Positions 31,331-40,162 of a stretch of DNA of 64,000 nt are shown here, piece after piece; positions within the stretch are counted from its first letter, which is position 1, and every line of letters begins with the position of its first letter. A program made the position numbers and the translations under genes. The stretch spans positions 996,501-1,060,500 of the forward strand of contig NZ_JAFN01000001.1 of NCBI RefSeq assembly GCF_000526155.1, read 5' to 3'. The notes below the pieces were generated by a model, which searched no databases, was not told the origin of the DNA, and saw only the letters and a program-made list of their open reading frames with translations. This stretch comes from Deferrisoma camini S3R1. GTDB taxonomy: Bacteria; Desulfobacterota; Deferrisomatia; Deferrisomatales; Deferrisomataceae.

Positions 31331-31392
31331 AGCCTCCAAGAACCGGGCGCGGGGGTTTCGCCGAGTGCTCTACGGCCTGGTACACTGGGCCC

Positions 31393-32859
31393 ATGGACCG
31401 TTCGCCCGGATCTTCCCGGTCGGGCCGCTGGCCCGTTTCGTTCCTGACCCTGGCATGGACCGGGCTGTTGCTCGTCACCATCCCGTTGGGCGTGGGCCTG
31501 GTGGGGGCGGGGTGGTGGGCGGACCACCTGGCGCGGGTGGCCGCGCGAAGCCTGGAGCAGAGCTCCGTGCAAGGCGTTTGGAGCCGGCAGCTGGCGGACA
31601 AGCTCCTGACCTTGGAGCGAAAGGCCCGCCAGCTGGTGGTGTTGGGCGACCGGGAGCTCCTGGAGGACTACCGCTCCCGACGGGAGGAGCTGGCGGACAT
31701 CCTCGGCCGGCTCGAGCGAGAGCTGGGCCGCGCCGAGGATCGCCCACGGGTGGAGCGGATCCGGCGGATCGAGTCGGTGGTGTTCTCCCGCCTGGTGGCC
31801 GGTCCCCTGCTGCCGGGCGAGCTCGGAGGGGCGCTGGCGCGGTTCGGGGAGGCCCATGCCCTTGCGCGGCGGCTCGGAGAGACCCTGCACCGGATGGTCC
31901 AGGAGCGGGCGCGCCGGATGCGTCGGGAGGCGGGCCGGCTGCGGGGCCGTCTGGCGTGGCTGGCGGCGGCGGGCGTGCCGCTGACGCTGGGGATCGCCGC
32001 CTTGTTCGCCCACGTGTTGGCGCGGCCGGTCCGCTCCCTGGAGCAGGAGATCGTGCGGCTGGGCCAGGGACGGTTCGAGAACCGGGTGGAGATCCGGGGC
32101 CCCCGCGACCTCGTGGCCCTGGGGGAACGCCTGGACTGGATGCGGTGTCGCCTCCAGGAGCTGGAGTCCGAGAAGACCCGGTTCCTCGCCCACCTGTCCC
32201 ACGACCTGAAGACGCCCCTGACCGCGATCCGGGAGGGCGCGGACCTTCTGTTGGGCGGGGTGGCGGGGGATTTGGCTCCCGAACAGGAGGAGGTGGCCCG
32301 GATCGTCCGGGAGAACAGCCTGCAGCTGCAGCGCCAGATCGAGAACCTGCTCGCGTTCAGCATGGGCGAGCCCCGGGACGCCCGGGAGCCCGGCGAGGCC
32401 TTGGACCTGGCGTCCCTGGTCCGCGACGTGCTCGACGACATCCAGCCGGCGAGCCTGTCCCGCGGGCTGACGGTGGACCTCAGGGGCGAGACGGTGCGGG
32501 TGCGCGGCCCCCGCCGCCGGCTGCGGTCCCTGGTGGAGAACCTGGTTTCCAATGCGGTCAAGTTCACCCCGGACGGGGGGCGGGTTCGGGTTCGGGTGCG
32601 CAGGGAGGGGGACCACGCCGTGCTGGAGGTGATGGACTCGGGTCCCGGCGTGGACCCGGGGGAGCGCGAGCGGGTGTTCGAGGCGTTTTACCAAGGACGG
32701 GCGAAGGGCAGGGGGCCGGTGAAGGGCAGCGGTCTCGGGCTGGCGATCGTGCGGGAGTACGCACAGGCCCACGGCGGCCGGGTGGAGCTGTGCGACTCGG
32801 ACCTGGGGGGCGCCGGCTTTCGGGTGGTGCTGCCCGCGGACGAGGACCGGCCCACATGA
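31393..32859 (+). CDS. glrK: Sensor histidine kinase, GlrK/QseE-like
   Basis: The 488-residue protein has a membrane segment near 18-40, a periplasmic helical sensor region to about 190, a second membrane segment (AAAGVPLTLGIAALFAHVL) and a HAMP-like linker. The dimerisation box is FLAHLSHDLKTPLTAIREG (His near 275). The ATPase boxes are NLVSNAVKFTPDGG, DSGPGVD and GSGLGLAIV. It should autophosphorylate and pass phosphate to the sigma-54 regulator two genes downstream. ATG 31393 is chosen at the start of the hydrophobic N-terminus; no strong ribosome site is visible. It overlaps the next gene by ATGA. The three-gene order matches glrK-qseG-glrR. Confidence 0.92.
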   Translation: MDRSPGSSRSGRWPVSFLTLAWTGLLLVTIPLGVGLVGAGWWADHLARVAARSLEQSSVQGVWSRQLADKLLTLERKARQLVVLGDRELLEDYRSRREELADILGRLERELGRAEDRPRVERIRRIESVVFSRLVAGPLLPGELGGALARFGEAHALARRLGETLHRMVQERARRMRREAGRLRGRLAWLAAAGVPLTLGIAALFAHVLARPVRSLEQEIVRLGQGRFENRVEIRGPRDLVALGERLDWMRCRLQELESEKTRFLAHLSHDLKTPLTAIREGADLLLGGVAGDLAPEQEEVARIVRENSLQLQRQIENLLAFSMGEPRDAREPGEALDLASLVRDVLDDIQPASLSRGLTVDLRGETVRVRGPRRRLRSLVENLVSNAVKFTPDGGRVRVRVRREGDHAVLEVMDSGPGVDPGERERVFEAFYQGRAKGRGPVKGSGLGLAIVREYAQAHGGRVELCDSDLGGAGFRVVLPADEDRPT

Positions 32860-33502
32860 TCCCGGCACATCCCCGGCGAACCGGCGGGCCGGCCCGGCCC
32901 CGGGCCGGCGCCCGCATCCTGGCGTGCCTGGCCCTACTGGGGGTTTCCGCCTGCTCCTGGGCGCCGGTTCGGGGGCCGGAGAGCCGGCGGGTGCGGGTGA
33001 TGAACGAACGGCCCGAGCCGTCCCGGCGGCCCGATCCCCTGTCCGCGGTGGCGGAGGTGCTGGCCCTCTCCCGCGGCGACGCGGAGAGGGCCTGGGGCGC
33101 GTCGGTGGAGGAGGCCTGGGTGACGGGCAGCCCGGAGGCGAGGATCCGGGTGCTGGCCCTGGCCGCGGTGTTGCCCCCTTCGCCGAAGCGGGCCGCGGAT
33201 CTCGACCGGCTGTTCCCCCCGAGTGCCGAGCCCAGGGGGCGGCCCCCCCTGGAGGAACTCCTGCTCCGGGTGGTACGCGACAGGCCCCCGCCCCGCCCGG
33301 CTTCTCCCCCGGCGGGGCCGGACCCCGCGTGCCGCAGACGCCTGAGCCGGGCCGAGAAGGAGGCGGAGCGCGCCCGCAAGGACCTCGCTCGCACCCGGGA
33401 ACGGCTGGAGCGCCAACAGGAGGAGAACCGGGCCCTGCAGCGACAGATCGAGGAGCTCAAGGTGATCGAACGCATCATGGAGTTTCGAAACCCGAGGACG
33501 CC

Positions 33503-33506
<4 letters not shown>
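32856..33506 (+). CDS. QseG-like outer-membrane lipoprotein
   Basis: The 216-residue precursor has a lipobox near ALLGVSAC (Cys33). The mature part is Arg/Pro-rich, and the last 60 residues form a strong heptad coiled coil (RRLSRAEKEAERARKDLAR, LERQQEENRALQRQIEEL). Sequence identity to QseG cannot be judged; the call rests on the lipoprotein signal, coiled coil and position between a GlrK-type kinase and a GlrR-type regulator, with ATGA overlaps at both joints. In enterobacteria QseG modulates the kinase from the envelope, and the same role is inferred here. Confidence 0.65.
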
Positions 33507-34857
<1,351 letters not shown>

Positions 34858-34864
<7 letters not shown>

Positions 34865-35090
34865 CTTCGGTCGTCGGTCTACGGTCAACGGTCGCCGGTC
34901 TGGGGCCTTCGGCCCGCTAGGCGGCCAGGCGGCTCTCGAACCACGCCAAAGCTCGGGGGCATGGATTTCAGGGGGCAGAATGAAACCCATGCCCCGCCGC
35001 AGCTACCCGGTTCAGGGAAACTTACTCTCCCCGTTGTGCCCCCCCCAGGGCCGAAGGGGGTTTCCCGGAACCCGTCGTCCTGAACCGGTC
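34858..35090 (+). repeat. Dispersed TAACTTCGG-type element, copy B, plus mosaic repeat
   Basis: It begins CATGTAACTTCGGTCGTCGGT, and the TAA is the stop of glrR. It has the conserved GGGGCCTTCGGCCCGCT and CGGCTCTCGAACC segments of copies A and C, then AAAGCTCGGGGGCATGG. From 34960 it matches the 31.07-kb region, and CTCCCCGTTGTG resembles the 26.3 and 31.3-kb mosaic repeats. No gene is seen between 34865 and 35135. Confidence 0.78.
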
Positions 35091-35135
35091 GGCACGAAAC
35101 ACCGGCTGCCCGTCTTGGGGGAGGGGGCCTTTTCT

Positions 35136-35333
35136 TCAGGCCGCGGCCGGGCCGGACTCCGCTCCCCTCAGCCGCTCGAGGATCGCGCTGAGGGTCTGCT
35201 TCTCGGCCTTGAGCCCCTCGCGAAAGTCCTTCCGGTCCGTGTCGGCGATCTCCATGCGCAGCTCGGAGAGCGCGTAGTCCAGCACCTGGACGAGGGTGCG
35301 CACCTCCTCCTCCGAGAGTTCCAGTCGGGCCAT
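35136..35333 (-). CDS. Small alpha-helical protein, unknown function
   Basis: The 65-residue product starts MARLELSEEEVRTLVQVLDY and is almost wholly charged and helical, with heptad-like Leu spacing. GAGGGAAG precedes the ATG by a normal distance. Similar short 'SEEE..TL..LDYALSELRMEI' proteins occur as hypothetical ORFs in related genomes as far as I recall, but no role is known. It ends in a short Ala-rich tail and is flanked by intergenic repeats on both sides. Confidence 0.7.
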   Translation of the reverse strand: MARLELSEEEVRTLVQVLDYALSELRMEIADTDRKDFREGLKAEKQTLSAILERLRGAESGPAAA

Positions 35334-35375
35334 GGTTCTTCCCTCCTTGTGTGGTCTCCCATCGACCCCCGCGGC

Positions 35376-35455
35376 TCATACCGCGTTGCGTTCAAACCGA
35401 GAATTCTCGTGGGGCGGGGCAAGGGGCCGGTCGCTTTGAAAACAACTCGGTATCA
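35376..35455. repeat. 80-bp MITE-like element with about 23-bp terminal inverted repeats
   Basis: The left end TCATACCGCGTTGCGTTCAA (35376-) and the right end, read on the minus strand as TGATACCGAGTTGTTTTCAA (from 35455), match at about 18 of 23 positions. Between them lies GGGGCGGGGCAAGGGGCC, shared with the longer element at 36302-36559. The right end's TGA is the stop codon of the adjacent minus-strand gene. No transposase is present. Confidence 0.6.
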
Positions 35456-35644
35456 CACCCGGTTCCGGACCGCATCCGACGGGTCCGAGCCCTCGGTGGG
35501 AGGGGCCTGCGAAAGGGCCAGGGGGCAGCCCGGCGCGTGCTCGTCGTAGCGAGCCTCGTATCCGCACTCGCCACACTGGGACGCCACGTGGGCTCCGCAC
35601 TCTTGGCAGCGGATGATCTCGAGCCCGTACGCGTGGTTACACAT
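35453..35644 (-). CDS. Small zinc-ribbon protein
   Basis: The 63-residue product starts MCNHAYGLEIIRCQECGAHV; RCQECG and QCGECG give two CxxC knuckles ten residues apart, which suggests one zinc ribbon. A further CNH at the start and GCPL near residue 41 could add ligands. GGAGGGAG precedes the ATG, which decides the start over a longer upstream reading. Its TGA is contributed by the end of a MITE-like element. It diverges from the Cys-rich protein at 35941. Function unknown; rubredoxin-like or nucleic-acid-binding roles are possible. Confidence 0.7.
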   Translation of the reverse strand: MCNHAYGLEIIRCQECGAHVASQCGECGYEARYDEHAPGCPLALSQAPPTEGSDPSDAVRNRV

Positions 35645-35776
35645 CTCGCTCCCTCCGCCTGTGGTGGATGTGGGGTTGAGGTGTTCTTTAGCCACGCGCC
35701 GTCCACCTCGGCAAGGTGGCGGGAAGGGGAAATACCGGATCGGTTCGTTCGTATATCCGGTCGTTACCGGAAATGA

Positions 35777-35794
35777 GCACAAAAACGGTTGTGC
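35777..35794. promoter_or_regulatory. Inverted repeat in the divergent promoter region of two zinc-protein genes
   Basis: GCACAA-AAACGG-TTGTGC is a perfect 6-bp inverted repeat with a six-base spacer. It sits in the AT-richer 35645-35940 gap between the divergently transcribed small zinc proteins. A CCGGTCGTTACCGG hairpin lies just upstream. It could be an operator; no regulator is adjacent. Confidence 0.4.
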
Positions 35795-35940
35795 ACCACG
35801 GCCTCCGTACGGATAAAGCAAAGACCCGATGGGATACTTCGCACCGAGGTCGGTTGAAATCCCGCTTCCCCGAACCTATAGTCCTTCTCGTTCGCAATAC
35901 CTCCGGCACCGGCCGAGACCACCAAGGGAGGATGTGTGCC

Positions 35941-36234
35941 ATGAACGCAACCTGTTTCGCCTGTGGCGCAGTCGCAAGCGGTATCGCCGCACCCCTGTCG
36001 GACCATGCGGCCGAGATCGAGGCCCGGGGACGGATGTACTTCGGGTTGCCCCGGGATGCCGTGCTGTGTTCGACCTGCACCGAGGACGTGGTGCTCGTGG
36101 GAAGGGCGATGTGGGAGGACGACAGGGCCTCCCTGTGCCCCGCCTGCCGGAAGGAGAGCCCGGTCGGGGAGGAGTGGGCGGCGATGCCGGCCACGGGGCC
36201 AGGTTACCCCGCGAGCCGGGGAGCGCGGGCCTGA
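35941..36234 (+). CDS. Small Cys-rich protein with three CxxC motifs
   Basis: The 97-residue product has CFAC near 5-8, CSTC near 43-46 and CPAC near 68-71. Three spaced CxxC pairs suggest two zinc sites or a shared cluster. GGGAGGATG lies 8-10 bases before ATG 35941, deciding the start over a longer frame that opens at 35716. A strong terminator follows 30 bases after the stop. No family is recognised. It forms a divergent pair with the zinc ribbon at 35453-35644. Confidence 0.7.
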   Translation: MNATCFACGAVASGIAAPLSDHAAEIEARGRMYFGLPRDAVLCSTCTEDVVLVGRAMWEDDRASLCPACRKESPVGEEWAAMPATGPGYPASRGARA

Positions 36235-36262
36235 TGCGTCCCTCGGTTCATCTCCTCTCCTG

Positions 36263-36285
36263 CGGGCCGCGCGGCCCGTTTTTTT
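36263..36285 (+). terminator. Rho-independent terminator
   Basis: A self-complementary CGGGCCGCGCGGCCCG forms a compact stem and is followed by seven T. It follows the Cys-rich protein gene. Confidence 0.88.
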
Positions 36286-36301
36286 ATGGCCAGGACTCGT
36301 G

Positions 36302-36559
36302 CCGACTTGGGCTCAGACCGAGACTCTTCCGGGGCGGGGCAAGGGGCCTGCCGCCGGCCGGGCGCGAAGCCGAGCATTGAGATTCGCCGCGCAGGCACGG
36401 GGCAGGGGATCTGGCTCCTTGGCAACCCGGTGGAGTCCGTACCATTTCGCAGTCCAGACGCCGGAGGCGCTGCACGGCGAGCCAAGGGGCCGCGCCCGGC
36501 TCTCCGCCAGGTCCCCCTCTGGGCAGGGGGTCAACCGCTTTGAACGCGACTTGGTATCA
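36302..36559. repeat. Longer relative (about 258 bp) of the MITE-like element, carrying the mosaic repeat
   Basis: The left part, ACCGAGACTCTTCCGGGGCGGGGCAAG-like, matches the short element at 35395-35425. The right end GCTTTGAACGCGACTTGGTATC (36537-) matches its right end. The extra middle (36355-36490) is an inverted copy of the mosaic repeat at 26.06 and 59.37 kb. As in the short copy, the terminal TGA (minus strand) is the stop codon of the neighbouring gene. No gene is seen in the 36235-36556 gap. Confidence 0.6.
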
Positions 36560-37180
36560 GTCCGAGGACCAGAACACGAACCCCGAGCGGTCGAGCACCG
36601 CCAGGTCGAACGGGCCGGCCACGGCGTCGTCCCGCTCGCGGATCCGGCGCATCCCCTGGATCACCGCCTCCACGAGGCGGTCCCGGGCCGGCTCCTGGAG
36701 CTCCCGGTGCAGGCGGGTCTCGAGCCCGATCCGGCGGGGCGCGGTGACAACCCCTCCGACCCGCACCCCCTGGTGGGGGCTCCCGTGGTCTTCGGACGCG
36801 TAGAACGCCAGCCGGCACAGCCCCGCCGAGTCCCGTCCTGCCAGCAGCAGGTAGGAGCGGCGGTGGGCCTCGGGGTGGTCTTGGAACCATTGCCGCCCCT
36901 GGCGCACGAACGCCTCGTACTCCCTGCGGAACACCTGTACGACGTAGGGCTCGATCTCCTCGAACTCGGCCGCGCTCCGACGTTGGAGCACCCGGGACAG
37001 GGTCCGGCTCAGGGCGATGCCCACGGCCGCGCCGGCCGTGGCGATCGCCGCCTGGGCGCCCAAGGGGTAGAGCTTTCGGAGGGAGTGGATCCGCGGCCCC
37101 TCCTCGCGCTCCATCACCACCCGTCGGTCGGCCGCCAGCACCACCCCGTCCGGCCATGCACATCCCACCAACTGAGACAT
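36557..37180 (-). CDS. Proteasome beta-like Ntn hydrolase with candidate N-terminal Ser
   Basis: The 207-residue protein has the proteasome A/B N-terminal signature DGVVLAADRR and LRKLYPLGAQAAIATAGAA. If the initiator Met is removed, Ser2 becomes residue 1, and the Asp of AADRR then falls at position 17 exactly as in proteasome beta subunits; Lys35 is close to the catalytic Lys33 position. This would give a serine rather than threonine nucleophile. GGGAGACG precedes the ATG, so no propeptide is evident. No alpha subunit, ATPase or Pup gene is adjacent. It could be a self-compartmentalised peptidase of the Anbu/BPH kind or an inactive relative. The TGA stop comes from an adjacent repeat end. 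Confidence 0.75.
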   Translation of the reverse strand: MSQLVGCAWPDGVVLAADRRVVMEREEGPRIHSLRKLYPLGAQAAIATAGAAVGIALSRTLSRVLQRRSAAEFEEIEPYVVQVFRREYEAFVRQGRQWFQDHPEAHRRSYLLLAGRDSAGLCRLAFYASEDHGSPHQGVRVGGVVTAPRRIGLETRLHRELQEPARDRLVEAVIQGMRRIRERDDAVAGPFDLAVLDRSGFVFWSSD

Positions 37181-37423
37181 CCTGTCCGCGTCTCCCGCCC
37201 CCTCTCCCCCGAGGCCGCAAGCGCCCGGCCGGTGGCACGGGCCGGTAGTCCGTGCGTCGATCCACGGGCGCGAAACCGAGCTTGCCCCCCTCGCTGGAGC
37301 CTACCCCCTGGGGGCGATGCCGGCAACGTCGCCCGGGCCCCGGTGTGACCTGGATCAATGGCGGCGGGGTGTCGATCGGGTATGATGGAGCGCGTCAGCC
37401 GGACGCAGACGCAGGAGGAAACC

Positions 37424-38458
37424 GTGAGCATACCCGGAAACTGCCTCACCACCGCCATGGGCATCCTGCCCCACACCGACGTGGACCGGGCCCTGGAGCT
37501 GGCCCTGAGCCTCGACATCCCGTTCTGGCCCCAGTTGCCGCGTCTGTCGTACTACGAGGACATGTACGTACAGGTCTCGGAGAACTTTCCGGGGGTGCGG
37601 ATCGACGAGAAGAACCAACGGATCGACTTCTCCACCGAGCGGTTCTACGAGGAGCTGCCGGCGTTCCTGGAGCGCATGGAGGATCCGGACCTGTACCGCC
37701 TGTCCGAGAGGTACTCGGCGGTGTACCACCGCTTTCTGTCCCTGGACCTCTCGGATCGGCCGGCCATCCGGGGGCAGATGGAGGGCCCGATCTCCTTCGG
37801 TTTCAGCGTCAAGGACGAGAACGACCGGCCCCTGATCTACGACGACGAGGTCCGGGGGCTTCTGATCGACTTCCTCGCGCGGAAGGTGAACACCATGGGC
37901 GACGAGCTCCGCGCCAGGAACCCCAACGCGTTCATGTTCGTGGACGAGCCGGGGCTGGAGTTCCTGTTCTCGGCCCTGGCGGGGTACACCGACACCGCGG
38001 CACGCCAGGACCTGGACACTTTTTTCTCCTCGATCCAGGGAAAGAGGGGGGTGCATCTGTGCGGAAACCCGGACTGGGACTTCCTGCTGAACACCTCCAT
38101 GGACGTCCTGAGCTTCAACGCCTTCGGCAGCGGGGATCGGTTCGTGAACTACGCCCCGAGCCTCCGGAGGTTCCTGGAGGGCGGGGGGGTGATCGGGTGG
38201 GGAATCGTGCCGGCGAACTACGACGACTACCGGGCCACCGACCTCACCGAGCTGCTGGACCACCTGGAGCGGCTGTGGGACGCCCTGGAGCCGACCGGCC
38301 TGACCCGCGAGAAGCTCCTGCCGCGAAGCCTGTTGCTCCCGGCCACCTGCGCGCTGGTGAACCCCGACCGGGAACACACGGTGGAGGCCTGTTACGATCT
38401 GCTCAGGGAGCTGAGCCACCGGGTCCGGGACCGTTACGGGCTGGGAGGGGTGGGATGA
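37424..38458 (+). CDS. MetE-core-like methyltransferase (cobalamin-independent methionine synthase family)
   Basis: The 344-residue TIM-barrel protein starts SIPGNCLTTAMGILPHTDVD. Possible zinc ligands of the MetE C-terminal domain are present: HLCGNPDW (His and Cys, near 206-208) and a late Cys in LLPATCALV. It lacks the N-terminal half of classical MetE, so it resembles the short 'core MetE' forms that use a methyl donor other than folate-polyglutamate. GTG 37424 is chosen because CAGGAGGAA lies eight bases upstream; upstream ATGs lack a site. A clear paralogue lies at 61085-62155. The methyl donor and acceptor cannot be told from sequence. Confidence 0.82.
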   Translation: MSIPGNCLTTAMGILPHTDVDRALELALSLDIPFWPQLPRLSYYEDMYVQVSENFPGVRIDEKNQRIDFSTERFYEELPAFLERMEDPDLYRLSERYSAVYHRFLSLDLSDRPAIRGQMEGPISFGFSVKDENDRPLIYDDEVRGLLIDFLARKVNTMGDELRARNPNAFMFVDEPGLEFLFSALAGYTDTAARQDLDTFFSSIQGKRGVHLCGNPDWDFLLNTSMDVLSFNAFGSGDRFVNYAPSLRRFLEGGGVIGWGIVPANYDDYRATDLTELLDHLERLWDALEPTGLTREKLLPRSLLLPATCALVNPDREHTVEACYDLLRELSHRVRDRYGLGGVG

Positions 38459-38958
38459 GGCCGGCCAGCCGCTTCGTCAGAGGGTTGGTCGCGGCGGTCG
38501 GGCTCTGGGTGTGGGTTTCGCCCCTGCCGTCGGGGGCCGCGCCGTGCCCGCCGGGTCTTCTGGAATCGGCGCGGGCCTACCGCGACCGCCTGAACGCCGA
38601 GGGCCAGGCCGTTCGCGCCTCGTCGGCCGACGCCCCCCTGGGGGTCGAGGAGACCGTGTTCTTCGACCTGGCCGCCCACGCGTGCCACAAGGGGCCGGGG
38701 CAGACGTACCGGGTGTACGGCGAGCCGGGGTGCGCGGACGCGGCAGGGGAGGGCCGGATCGCCGTGGACCTGCCGTACCGCCTGTTCTTCCGCCGCGCCC
38801 TGACCGTGCCGGAGCTCTACGCCCAGCCGTGGAAGCCGGGCTCCGACGGGGTGCTGCGGGTCGAGTTCGAGCGGGAGCAGGGGGGCGACCGGTGGGTGCC
38901 GGTGGGGCGGCGCGAGGTGCTGGACCTGGGCAAGAAGCGCGGCCGGGGCCGCCGGTGA
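38455..38958 (+). CDS. Secreted protein of unknown function
   Basis: The 167-residue precursor has a signal peptide (FVRGLVAAVGLWVWVSPLPSGA, cut near 28). The mature protein has three cysteines (APCPPG, HACHKG, EPGCAD) and ends in a basic KKRGRGRR tail. HACHK is not a CxxCH haem site. The ATG overlaps the MetE-like stop (ATGA), so the two are cotranscribed, yet no functional link is evident. No family is recognised. Confidence 0.75.
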   Translation: MRPASRFVRGLVAAVGLWVWVSPLPSGAAPCPPGLLESARAYRDRLNAEGQAVRASSADAPLGVEETVFFDLAAHACHKGPGQTYRVYGEPGCADAAGEGRIAVDLPYRLFFRRALTVPELYAQPWKPGSDGVLRVEFEREQGGDRWVPVGRREVLDLGKKRGRGRR

Positions 38959-38977
38959 GCCGCCCGCGGCCGGGGGC

Positions 38978-39238
38978 TCAGGTCTCCGTGGGCTTGTGGC
39001 AGAAGTAGCACTTCAGGTGGTCGGGTCGCACCGGGCCCGCCGGAGAGAGGTGGTCCTCGGGCATGGCGGTCTCGGAGTCCCGGCCGTGGCACGAGGGGCA
39101 GGCCTCGTAGGCCTTGCGGTTGGCATGGGTCGCGTCGGGCGGGAGCCGCGGCGTGGAGACCGGCGGGGCCCGGAACAACACGAACAGCACCCCCGCACAC
39201 ACCAGGACGAACAGCACATGCACGTAGCGGCGGTTCAT
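38978..39238 (-). CDS. Membrane-anchored dihaem c-type cytochrome (small)
   Basis: The 86-residue protein has a single N-terminal membrane anchor (VHVLFVLVCAGVLFVLF) and two haem-binding motifs, CPSCH near 47 and CYFCH near 77. It should face the periplasm, with two covalently bound haems, and act in electron transfer. The size is like a fragment of NapB-type or split-Soret dihaem cytochromes, but no partner oxidoreductase is nearby. The ATG follows GGAGGG. It lies downstream of the TPR gene beyond a terminator, so it is probably transcribed separately. Confidence 0.85.
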   Translation of the reverse strand: MNRRYVHVLFVLVCAGVLFVLFRAPPVSTPRLPPDATHANRKAYEACPSCHGRDSETAMPEDHLSPAGPVRPDHLKCYFCHKPTET

Positions 39239-39288
39239 GGGAAGGCCTCCCTCCAGAGAAGAGGCCGCATTGTAGCCCAAGGCGCCGC

Positions 39289-39321
39289 GAAAAACACCCC
39301 TCGGCCCGAGGCGAGGGGTGT
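39289..39321 (-). terminator. Terminator after the TPR lipid/secreted protein gene
   Basis: A 10-bp stem (ACACCCCTCG / CGAGGGGTGT) followed on the minus strand by TTTTT. It lies 34 bases past the stop at 39355 and before the cytochrome gene. Confidence 0.8.
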
Positions 39322-39354
39322 CGAGGGGAGGCGCGTTGTCGGCCGGGGGGCACC

Positions 39355-39930
39355 TCAGCGGTTCACCGCGACCAACCCGGGCTGGATCCGTTGGAGGGTG
39401 TCGTCGTCCAGAATTCGTTGGGTCAGGACGCAGTCGGGGTACACGTAGTCCGCGAGCACCCGGGCGCAGGGGGTCCCCGTCTGCTCCCGGATCTCGATCT
39501 CGTCCCCTTTGCGCACCCACCCCCCTCCGCTCACGAGCAGCCGCCCGCCCACCACGGCCACCACCTGGCCGGGTTCGCCGGGCAACGGCGACTCCTTCCT
39601 GGCCAGGGTGGCCACGAGGGCCTCGACCGCTTCGCGATCCGGGGCAAGGGGTTCCAGGTCGAGATATCTCTCGAAGTGATGGCGGGCCAGACGAAAGGCC
39701 CGAAACCCCTTGAGGAAAGCCACCCCCAGGTTGTAGTGGGCCTCTGGGTACTCCGGCACGATCTCCAGGGCCTGCAGGTAGCAGTCGATCGCGTCCGCGT
39801 AGCGTTTGGCCGCGAGGAACTGGTTGCCCGCCTCCTTGACCAAACGGGCCGAGCGGGGAATGTCCGCCGCGGCAGCCCCCGCCGCGACCATGAGGACCGT
39901 CACCAGAGTCGCAATCCGCCGAAGCCACAT
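39355..39930 (-). CDS. Secreted TPR-repeat protein
   Basis: The 191-residue precursor has a signal peptide (IATLVTVLMVAAGAAAADIP, cut near 22). Two tetratricopeptide repeats follow (ARLVKEAGNQFLAAKRYADA; AHYNLGVAFLKGFRAFRLAR) between about 28 and 95. The C-terminal half is beta-rich (GQVVAVVGGRLLVSGGGWVRKGDEIEI), resembling a small OB- or SH3-like domain. ATG 39930 is chosen because AGGGGGCG precedes it and the signal starts there. It is probably a periplasmic scaffold; no partner is evident. Confidence 0.8.
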   Translation of the reverse strand: MWLRRIATLVTVLMVAAGAAAADIPRSARLVKEAGNQFLAAKRYADAIDCYLQALEIVPEYPEAHYNLGVAFLKGFRAFRLARHHFERYLDLEPLAPDREAVEALVATLARKESPLPGEPGQVVAVVGGRLLVSGGGWVRKGDEIEIREQTGTPCARVLADYVYPDCVLTQRILDDDTLQRIQPGLVAVNR

Positions 39931-40162
39931 GACGCCCCCTTTCTGTGGAAACGAACCGCCCGTCCCCCTCGAAGTCGGACGGGCCAACCGAACGGAATCG
40001 AAAGGCCTCCAGGTGGGAAAATCGTTTCCCAAACGTAGCAAAGGTTTTCCCCCGGTCAACCCCGAGGGTTCCCCGACGCCGGGCCGGAGCGAGGAAAGCG
40101 GATCCCGCCGAACCCGTCCTCCGGTTCTTCTTTCAAGCGGTGTGCCAGTCATCGCAGGGGCC

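Noticed and set aside
31267..31392. N-terminal extension of the GlrK-like kinase
   Set aside because: The upstream in-frame residues lie in a mosaic repeat; the kinase's own membrane segment begins just after ATG 31393.
35376..35455. attC site of an integron
   Set aside because: It has inverted ends and lies by small genes, but no integrase is present and the R/L core sequences expected of attC are not seen.
37181..37423. Cobalamin or SAM riboswitch before the MetE-like gene
   Set aside because: The region is GC-rich and can fold, but the conserved B12-box and SAM-I core sequences were not found on reading. The gene's RBS is ordinary.
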